A DNA stretch of 10,596 nucleotides from Ectopseudomonas composti (GTDB lineage Bacteria > Pseudomonadota > Gammaproteobacteria > Pseudomonadales > Pseudomonadaceae): positions 1 through 10,596 of the forward strand of contig CAMPIF010000108.1 of NCBI GenBank assembly GCA_946886245.1, read 5' to 3'. The position numbers and the translations under genes are program-made. The notes under the pieces were generated by a model. It had not been told where the DNA came from and ran no database searches. It was given only the letters and a program-made list of their open reading frames with translations. Each line of letters begins with the position of its first letter. The stretch's first letter is position 1. This document shows, piece after piece, positions 5,925 to 10,596 of this stretch.

Positions 5925-6962
5925 CTAGGCGTAAAGGTGGCGACGGTACTCGCCCGGACTCGTTCCCGTCCAGCGACGAAATGCACGCGCCAACGAACCC
6001 GACTCGCTGAAGCCGACCAGAAAGGCGATTTCCGCCAGCTCCAGCGCGGGGTCACGCAGGTAGTGCAACACCAGTTGCTGGCGGGTTTCATCGACCAACT
6101 GGCTGAACGACAGCCCGCCCTCACGCAAGCGCCGCTGCAGGGTCCTGGGGCTCAGCGCCAGGGTAGCGGCAATGGCCTCCAGATCAGGCCCCTGTTCCGG
6201 CAACTGGCGCGCCAGTTCCAGGCGCGCGCGATCGAGCACGCTGTTGCCCTGGTTGAGTTCGGCCAGCAGGCGATCAGCATAGGCATCGAGCATGCCACGC
6301 ACCTGAGCGTCGGCCTGGTTCAGTGGCGCCGCGAGCAAACGCCTGGGAAAGATCAGGGCATTGTCGGGCTGCTCGAACAGCACCGGACAGCGAAAGATGC
6401 GCGCATGCTCCGACGTGTCCGCTGGCGCCGGATGCTGGAAGCGTACCTCGCTCGGCGCGATATCCAACCCACTGATCCAGCGCCCGAAACTGACCCAACC
6501 GGCCAGGGTTTCTTCACTCAGTTGCCTCTGCTGCTGTGCCAGCAAGGGCTGCCAGCTGTGGGCGACCAGCGGCTCGCTGCCGGGCCGAGCGGGCTCATCA
6601 TCGAGCACGACCCGCCCCAGATTGCCGACCAGCGAGGCATAGCGTGCCTGGCGGTGCAGCGCGTCGGCCAGAGTCGCACAGCTCATGATCAGGTAGCCGA
6701 GCACGCCGTAGTAACCCGGTCGCACCGACTCCCCCAGATGCAGGCCCAGACACTGATCGCCGGTCAGGTGCACGCCTTCGCCCAGCAGCGCCAGGTAAGC
6801 ACTCGCCGCGATGCGCTGATCGCGCTGGCTCAGGACTTCAGGGCCGAGCTGGGCATGGGCAAGCAAGGCCTCGGGGGCGAACCCCTGGCGCTGCAGGTGT
6901 TCGACCAGGCCTTGCAGGTAGGCCACAGAGACCGAGCCGGCCAGAATAGCGGGATTGTCCAT
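5925..6962 (-). CDS. AraC-family transcriptional regulator with Arabinose_bd-type N-terminal domain, 345 aa
   Basis: The C-terminal ~86 residues (260-345) are an AraC/XylS DNA-binding domain. The first helix-turn-helix has LEAIAATLALSPRTLQRRLR (about 261-280). The second has LAEIAFLVGFSESGSLARAF followed by RRWTGTSPGEYRR (about 309-342), the family signature. The N-terminal ~200 residues (LVEHLQRQGFAPEALL, GVLGYLIMSCATLADALH) look like the Arabinose_bd domain (PF12625) found in OruR-like and VqsM-like pseudomonad regulators. It probably senses a small molecule and controls target genes, possibly its own; the ligand and targets are unknown. GAGGAG (6971-6976) precedes the ATG with good spacing. 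It is read toward cyaY and divergent from lptM-lysA. From memory, P. aeruginosa has cyaY directly next to lppL, so this gene looks like an insertion in this lineage. Base composition does not stand out. Confidence 0.92.
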   Translation of the reverse strand: MDNPAILAGSVSVAYLQGLVEHLQRQGFAPEALLAHAQLGPEVLSQRDQRIAASAYLALLGEGVHLTGDQCLGLHLGESVRPGYYGVLGYLIMSCATLADALHRQARYASLVGNLGRVVLDDEPARPGSEPLVAHSWQPLLAQQQRQLSEETLAGWVSFGRWISGLDIAPSEVRFQHPAPADTSEHARIFRCPVLFEQPDNALIFPRRLLAAPLNQADAQVRGMLDAYADRLLAELNQGNSVLDRARLELARQLPEQGPDLEAIAATLALSPRTLQRRLREGGLSFSQLVDETRQQLVLHYLRDPALELAEIAFLVGFSESGSLARAFRRWTGTSPGEYRRHLYA

Positions 6963-7039
6963 CGGGGCTCCTCGTTGCTCGCCGCATGCTAACCCAAGCC
7001 GCCACGAATGCCTTCGGCAGGCGCAGGCAAATCGAGCCA

Positions 7040-7059
7040 GCGCCCCGCCAGGCGGGCGC
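7040..7059. repeat. GC-rich hairpin in the AraC/lptM divergent region
   Basis: GCGCCCCGC (7040-7048) and GCGGGCGC (7052-7059) pair with one bulged C around a CAG loop. It sits 9 bases upstream of the proposed lptM -35 box. It could be an operator-like dyad shared by the two divergent transcripts, or simply GC-rich sequence. It is not followed by a T-run. Confidence 0.3.
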
Positions 7060-7067
7060 CGGGCGCA

Positions 7068-7096
7068 TAGGCAAGGGGGCAGGGGGTCGGTATACT
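7068..7096 (+). promoter_or_regulatory. Sigma-70-type promoter for the lptM-lysA-dapF cluster
   Basis: TAGGCA (7068-7073) and TATACT (7091-7096) are separated by exactly 17 bases and match the -35 and -10 consensus in 4 and 5 of 6 positions. The start of transcription would be near 7103, leaving a leader of about 30 bases before the lptM ATG. It is the best promoter-like pair in this window and lies in the only divergent gap. Confidence 0.6.
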
Positions 7097-7131
7097 CCGG
7101 CGCAATTCACGCTTATTTCAAGGACTGCCCC

Positions 7132-7257
7132 ATGAAGCGACTGACCCTCGCGCTCCTCGCCGCCGTTTGCCTGCTGGCCGGCTGCGGTCAGAAAGGCCCG
7201 CTGTACCTGCCGGGCGACGACAACGCCGGCAACAGCCGAGACCGTTTCGAACTCTGA
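7132..7257 (+). CDS. lptM: LPS translocon maturation chaperone LptM (LppL/YifL-like lipoprotein), 41 aa
   Basis: This short lipoprotein starts MKRLTLALLAAVCLLAGC, with a lipobox LAGC and the acylated cysteine at residue 18. Directly after it comes GQKGPLYLP, the hallmark of the YifL/LppL family. The mature peptide would be 23 residues and, without an Asp at +2, should go to the outer membrane. In E. coli the family member LptM binds the LptD-LptE complex and helps LptD fold and form its disulfides; in Pseudomonas the gene is called lppL. The ATG at 7132 is chosen over the upstream open frame because it starts the signal peptide and has AAGGA (7120-7124) ahead. lysA begins 13 bases after the stop, so the two are co-transcribed. 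The pairing of this gene with lysA and dapF is widespread in gammaproteobacteria. Confidence 0.93.
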   Translation: MKRLTLALLAAVCLLAGCGQKGPLYLPGDDNAGNSRDRFEL

Positions 7258-7270
7258 CAGGAGCTGCACC

Positions 7271-8518
7271 ATGGAAGCCTTCAACTACCGCGACGGCGAG
7301 CTGTTCGCGGAAGGTGTTGCCTTGTCTGCGCTGGCCCAGCGCTTCGGCACGCCCACCTATGTCTATTCCCGCGCCCATATCGAGGGGCAGTACCGGGCCT
7401 ACGCCGATGCTCTGGCTGGCATGCCGCACCTGGTCTGCTTCGCGGTCAAGGCCAACTCCAACCTCGGCGTATTGAACGTGCTGGCACGCCTCGGCGCCGG
7501 CTTCGACATCGTTTCCAGCGGTGAGCTGGAGCGCGTGCTGGCCGCCGGCGGCGAGCCGAGCCGCATCGTCTTCTCCGGCGTTGGCAAGAGCCGCGACGAC
7601 ATGCGCCGCGCCCTGGAAGTCGGCGTGCACTGTTTCAACGTCGAATCCAGCGTCGAGCTGGAACGCCTGCAGAAGGTCGCCGCCGAGCTGGGCGTCAAGG
7701 CGCCCGTCTCGCTGCGCGTCAACCCGGACGTGGACGCCGGCACCCATCCGTACATCTCCACCGGCCTCAAGGAAAACAAGTTCGGCATCGACATCGAGCA
7801 GGCCGAAGCAGTCTACGCCCGCGCCGCCGAACTGCCGAACCTGGAAGTGATCGGCATCGATTGCCATATCGGCTCGCAGCTGACCACCCTCGAGCCCTTC
7901 CTCGATGCCCTGGATCGCCTGTTGCTGCTGGTCGACAAGCTGGCCGCGCGCGGCATCACCATCAAGCACCTGGATCTCGGCGGCGGCCTCGGCGTGCAGT
8001 ACCGCGATGAGCAACCGCCGCTGGCCGGCGACTACATCAGCGCCGTGCGCAAGCGCCTGCAAGGCCGTGACCTGGGCCTGGTGTTCGAGCCGGGCCGCTT
8101 CATCGTCGCCAACGCTGGCGTGCTGCTGACTCAGGTGGAATACCTCAAGCACACCGAGCACAAGGACTTCGCCATCGTCGATGCGGCGATGAACGACCTG
8201 ATCCGCCCCGCCCTGTATCAGGCGTGGATGGAGGTGTCGCCGGTGCAGCCGCGTGAAGGCGAGGCACGCAGCTACGACCTGGTCGGGCCGATCTGCGAGA
8301 CTGGTGACTTCCTGGCCAAGGATCGTCAACTGGTGCTGGCCGAAGGCGATCTGCTTGCCGTGCGCTCGGCCGGGGCCTACGGCTTCGTCATGAGCTCCAA
8401 CTACAACACCCGCGGCCGCGCCGCCGAGGTGCTGGTAGATGGCGAGCAGGCTTACGAGGTGCGTCGTCGCGAGACAGTCCAAGAGCTCTATGCCGGCGAA
8501 AGCCTGCTGCCGGCCTGA
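7271..8518 (+). CDS. lysA: Diaminopimelate decarboxylase LysA, 415 aa
   Basis: LysA decarboxylates meso-diaminopimelate to L-lysine and CO2 with pyridoxal phosphate, the last step of the lysine pathway. It is a fold-type III enzyme. The PLP lysine is K60 in [14 protein letters not shown] (H199-Q203) and the glycine loop LDLGGGLGV (about 235-242) hold the cofactor phosphate with EPGR (273-276). [10 protein letters not shown] contains the active-site C342 and E343 contributed across the dimer, and Y370 lies in [12 protein letters not shown]. The length of 415 is normal for the family. AGGAG (7259-7263) lies 7 bases before the ATG. It sits 13 bases after lptM and 10 bases before dapF, so it is in one operon with its pathway neighbour. 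All key residues are present. No LysR-type activator gene (lysR, as in E. coli) is adjacent. Confidence 0.98.
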   Translation: MEAFNYRDGELFAEGVALSALAQRFGTPTYVYSRAHIEGQYRAYADALAGMPHLVCFAVKANSNLGVLNVLARLGAGFDIVSSGELERVLAAGGEPSRIVFSGVGKSRDDMRRALEVGVHCFNVESSVELERLQKVAAELGVKAPVSLRVNPDVDAGTHPYISTGLKENKFGIDIEQAEAVYARAAELPNLEVIGIDCHIGSQLTTLEPFLDALDRLLLLVDKLAARGITIKHLDLGGGLGVQYRDEQPPLAGDYISAVRKRLQGRDLGLVFEPGRFIVANAGVLLTQVEYLKHTEHKDFAIVDAAMNDLIRPALYQAWMEVSPVQPREGEARSYDLVGPICETGDFLAKDRQLVLAEGDLLAVRSAGAYGFVMSSNYNTRGRAAEVLVDGEQAYEVRRRETVQELYAGESLLPA

Positions 8519-8528
8519 GGGCGACGTC

Positions 8529-9359
8529 ATGCTATTGCGCTTTACCAAGATGCACGGCCTGGGCAATGACTTCATGGTCCTCGACCTGATCAGTCAGCAC
8601 GCCCACGTGCAACCCAAACATGCCAAGCAATGGGGCGACCGCCACATCGGTGTCGGCTTCGACCAACTGCTGATCGTCGAGCCGCCGAGCCACCCGGATG
8701 TCGACTTCCGTTACCGCATCTTCAATTCCGACGGTTCGGAAGTGGAGCAGTGCGGCAACGGCGCACGCTGCTTCGCCCGCTTCGTGCTGGACAAGCGCCT
8801 GACCACCAAGAAGGTCATTCGCGTCGAGACCAAGAGCGGCATCATCGAGCTGCGCGTGCAGAACGACGGCCAGGTCTGCGTCAACATGGGCGCGCCGCGC
8901 CTGGAGCCGGCGCAGGTGCCGTTCCAGGCCGAGCAGGCGGCGCTGACCTATCGCGTCGACGTCGAGGGTCAGAGCGTCGAGCTGGCCGCGTTGTCGATGG
9001 GCAACCCGCATGCGGTACTGCGCGTCGACGACGTCGACAGCGCGCCCGTGCATGAGCTGGGACCGAAGCTGGAACACCATGCGCGCTTCCCGCAGCGGGT
9101 CAACGTCGGCTTCCTGCAGATACAGGATCGCAAGCGTGCACGCCTGCGCGTGTGGGAGCGTGGCGCCGGCGAAACCCTGGCCTGCGGCACCGGCGCCTGC
9201 GCGGCGGCCGTCACGGCAATCCGTCAGGGCTGGATGGATTCGCCCGTGCAACTGGAACTGCCAGGCGGCAAACTGTCCATCGAATGGGCAGGCGAAGGTC
9301 AGCCGGTTATGATGACCGGGCCCGCTGCCCGCGTATACGAAGGACAGGTTCGCCTATGA
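8529..9359 (+). CDS. dapF: Diaminopimelate epimerase DapF, 276 aa
   Basis: DapF interconverts LL- and meso-diaminopimelate without a cofactor, using two cysteines. It supplies LysA and also peptidoglycan synthesis. The N-terminal motif KMHGLGNDF (7-15) is typical. The first catalytic cysteine is C75 in [13 protein letters not shown], and the second is C219 in [18 protein letters not shown] (65-70) and [10 protein letters not shown] (about 154-163) line the substrate site. The open frame extends back to 8439 inside lysA, but the ATG at 8529 gives the conserved [10 protein letters not shown] start. GAGGG (8517-8521), which overlaps the lysA stop, serves as ribosome site with a 7-base spacer. 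The length of 276 is as expected. The gene ends in an ATGA overlap with the DUF484 gene. All key residues are intact. Confidence 0.98.
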   Translation: MLLRFTKMHGLGNDFMVLDLISQHAHVQPKHAKQWGDRHIGVGFDQLLIVEPPSHPDVDFRYRIFNSDGSEVEQCGNGARCFARFVLDKRLTTKKVIRVETKSGIIELRVQNDGQVCVNMGAPRLEPAQVPFQAEQAALTYRVDVEGQSVELAALSMGNPHAVLRVDDVDSAPVHELGPKLEHHARFPQRVNVGFLQIQDRKRARLRVWERGAGETLACGTGACAAAVTAIRQGWMDSPVQLELPGGKLSIEWAGEGQPVMMTGPAARVYEGQVRL

Positions 9360-10054
9360 CCGACCAGCAGGATTCGCCCAAACCGCTCGATTCGGAAACG
9401 GTCGCGGCCTATTTGCGCCTGCACCCGGAGTTCTTCATCGACCATGAAGAACTGATTCCCGAGTTGCGCATTCCGCACCAGCCCGGCAACGCCGTGTCGC
9501 TGGTCGAACGCCAGGTCAAGCTGCTGCGCGAGCGCAACATCGAGATGCGCCATCGCCTCGGCCAGTTGATGGACGTGGCACGCGACAACGACCGCCTGTT
9601 CGACAAGACCCGTCGCCTGGTGCTGGACCTGCTCGATGCCGGCAGCCTGGAAGAAGTGGTCGGCGTAGTCGAAGACAGCCTGCGCCACGAGTTCCAGGTG
9701 CCCTTCGTCGGCCTGATCCTGTTCAGCGACAACAAGCTGCCGGTCGGTCGCTCGGTCAGCTCGGCCGAAGCGCATCAGCAGGTCGGCGGCCTGCTCAGCG
9801 GCGGCAAGACCATCTGCGGCGTATTGCGCCCGCACGAGCTGGAATTTCTTTTCGGCAAGGAAGACGCGGCGCAAGTCGGCTCCGCCGCCGTGGTCAGCCT
9901 CAATCATCAGGGCCTGCATGGCATTCTCGCCATCGGCAGCGCCGATCCGCAGCACTACAAGAGTTCGCTCGGCACCCTGTTCCTCGGCTACATCGCCGAA
10001 GTACTGGCACGCGTCGTGCCCGGTTTCTCCACACCGCTGCGTTCGGTACGCTAG
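9356..10054 (+). CDS. DUF484 family protein, GAF-like, 232 aa
   Basis: This protein has the layout of DUF484 (PF04340). The N-terminal segment [20 protein letters not shown] is diagnostic. It is followed by [20 protein letters not shown] and further charged helices (about 47-90) that are probably a coiled coil, and then a GAF-like domain (about 95-225) with [32 protein letters not shown] and [16 protein letters not shown]. There is no signal peptide or membrane segment, so it should be cytoplasmic. The ATG overlaps the dapF stop (9356-9359), and AAGGA (9340-9344) lies upstream. The family sits between dapF and xerC in many proteobacteria. Its function is unknown; GAF folds often bind small molecules, but no ligand residue can be named here. 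The upstream open frame from 9152 is a shadow of dapF. Confidence 0.93.
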   Translation: MTDQQDSPKPLDSETVAAYLRLHPEFFIDHEELIPELRIPHQPGNAVSLVERQVKLLRERNIEMRHRLGQLMDVARDNDRLFDKTRRLVLDLLDAGSLEEVVGVVEDSLRHEFQVPFVGLILFSDNKLPVGRSVSSAEAHQQVGGLLSGGKTICGVLRPHELEFLFGKEDAAQVGSAAVVSLNHQGLHGILAIGSADPQHYKSSLGTLFLGYIAEVLARVVPGFSTPLRSVR

Positions 10055-10058
10055 GTCG

Positions 10059-10089
10059 TGTAGGGTGGATGACGCGAAGCTCATCCACC
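10059..10089 (+). repeat. GTAGGGTGGATGA-type hairpin repeat between DUF484 and xerC
   Basis: TGTAGGG starts the element. GGTGGATGA (10064-10072) pairs perfectly over 9 bp with TCATCCACC (10081-10089). The loop contains GCGAAGC (10074-10080), a sequence known as an unusually stable DNA mini-hairpin. The element begins 5 bases after the DUF484 stop and fills most of the 59-base gap to the xerC GTG. It shares its first bases with the repeat at 4602-4643, read on the opposite strand there. It lacks a T-run and lies inside an operon, so it may slow or partly stop polymerase, or shield the 3' end of the upstream message. An in-frame ATG for xerC (10069) lies within its left arm. Confidence 0.75.
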
Positions 10090-10113
10090 ATCGGCCCGTT
10101 CGGAACCCGACAC

Positions 10114-10596
10114 GTGACACTTGAAGCCCACCTCGACGCCTACCTCGAACACCTGCGCCGCGAACGCCAGGTATCACCGCATACCCTCGACGGCTATCGC
10201 CGCGACCTGGCCAAACTGGCGGCGCTCTGCGAAGCGCAGGGCCTGAACGACTGGGCCGAGCTGGATACGCGCACCCTGCGCCGCCTGGTCGCCCGCCTGC
10301 ATCAGCAGGGCCTGGCAAGCCGCAGCCTGGCCCGCCTGCTCTCGGCCACCCGCGGCCTCTATCAATATCTGTTGCGTGAAGGTCTGTGCCGTCACGATCC
10401 GGCGACCGGCCTGAGCCCTCCGAAGCGTGAGCGCCGCCTGCCGCGCACGCTGGATGCCGACCGCAGCGCGCAGTTGCTCGACGGCGCAGTCGAGGACGAC
10501 TTCATCGCCCGCCGCGATCAGGCCATGCTCGAGCTGTTCTATTCCTCCGGGCTGCGCCTGTCCGAGCTGGTCGGGCTCGATCTCGACGGCCTGGAC
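10114..10596 (+). CDS. xerC: Tyrosine site-specific recombinase XerC (partial, N-terminal 161 codons)
   Basis: XerC acts with XerD at the dif site to resolve chromosome dimers at division, under FtsK control; in fluorescent pseudomonads the gene is also called sss. The visible part holds the N-terminal core-binding domain ([38 protein letters not shown]). The start of the catalytic domain follows, with [16 protein letters not shown] and the motif [18 protein letters not shown]148 in GLRLSEL is the first catalytic arginine. The later HxxR and tyrosine lie beyond the window. The GTG at 10114 gives a family-like N-terminus and has a weak GGA (10102-10104) ahead of it. An in-frame ATG at 10069, inside the hairpin repeat, would add 15 residues of repeat-derived sequence. 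The gene is probably the last or next-to-last of the lptM-lysA-dapF cluster. It is truncated only by the window edge. Confidence 0.95.
   Translation, partial: MTLEAHLDAYLEHLRRERQVSPHTLDGYRRDLAKLAALCEAQGLNDWAELDTRTLRRLVARLHQQGLASRSLARLLSATRGLYQYLLREGLCRHDPATGLSPPKRERRLPRTLDADRSAQLLDGAVEDDFIARRDQAMLELFYSSGLRLSELVGLDLDGLD

Noticed and set aside
6986..7014. Promoter for the AraC gene: minus-strand TAGCAT (6986-6991) with AAGGCA 17 bases upstream
   Set aside because: The -35 matches only 3 of 6 positions and the -10 only 4 of 6. This is too weak to list as a feature, although the gene must have a promoter in this gap.
7040..7059. Terminator for an incoming transcript in the AraC/lptM gap
   Set aside because: Both flanking genes read away from this gap and the stem has no T-run, so a terminator has nothing to end.
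7118..8575. 485-codon open frame on the minus strand across lptM and lysA
   Set aside because: It is a shadow of lysA. It spans three real genes, has no ribosome site and shows no family motif.
9299..10318. 339-codon minus-strand open frame opposite DUF484 and xerC
   Set aside because: It is antisense to well-supported genes and crosses the hairpin repeat, with composition typical of a mirrored GC-rich frame.

Overview
This is a core chromosomal segment of a Pseudomonas (gammaproteobacterium). The evidence is the gene content and order: a class I adenylate cyclase (cyaA), convergent rnk, cyaY, then divergent lppL/lptM, lysA, dapF, a DUF484 gene and xerC. That order matches my memory of the P. 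aeruginosa cyaA-rnk-cyaY-lppL-lysA-dapF-xerC neighbourhood. Coding sequence is GC-rich with strong third-position G/C. The intergenic hairpin repeats starting GTAGGG(T/C)GG resemble those of the P. mendocina/oleovorans/stutzeri side of the genus; the species is not determined.

Layout. Positions 1-108 hold the tail of an unrecognised plus-strand gene. It is followed by a small conserved-type hypothetical gene (135-419), an orphan periplasmic substrate-binding protein (506-1318) whose stop overlaps the start of a small TIGR02647-like gene (1315-1569), and then cyaA (1689-4547). A hairpin-rich gap separates cyaA from convergent rnk (4667-5074, minus). Upstream of rnk lies a 166-bp imperfect palindrome (about 5115-5280) with a T-run on its rnk-proximal side. 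Next on the minus strand are a DUF1289 gene (5337-5534) overlapping cyaY (5524-5856), and an AraC-family regulator (5925-6962). From a divergent intergenic region with a good sigma-70-type promoter runs the plus-strand cluster lptM(lppL)-lysA-dapF-DUF484-xerC. xerC is cut by the window end and separated from DUF484 by a hairpin repeat.

How the genes work together. DapF and LysA are the last two steps of the diaminopimelate/lysine pathway, feeding peptidoglycan and protein synthesis. LptM assists maturation of the LPS export complex. XerC resolves chromosome dimers at division. Their co-transcription therefore groups envelope and division housekeeping. CyaY and the cysteine-rich DUF1289 protein are translationally coupled and may share an iron or metal theme. 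CyaA makes cAMP, and Rnk is an RNA-polymerase-binding GreA-fold protein.

I see no phage, insertion sequence, CRISPR, toxin-antitoxin or defence system. I do not find evidence for an undescribed multi-gene system. The noteworthy points are the palindromic repeats, the xerC start ambiguity they create, the AraC gene lodged between cyaY and lptM, and the orphan binding-protein/TIGR02647 pair.
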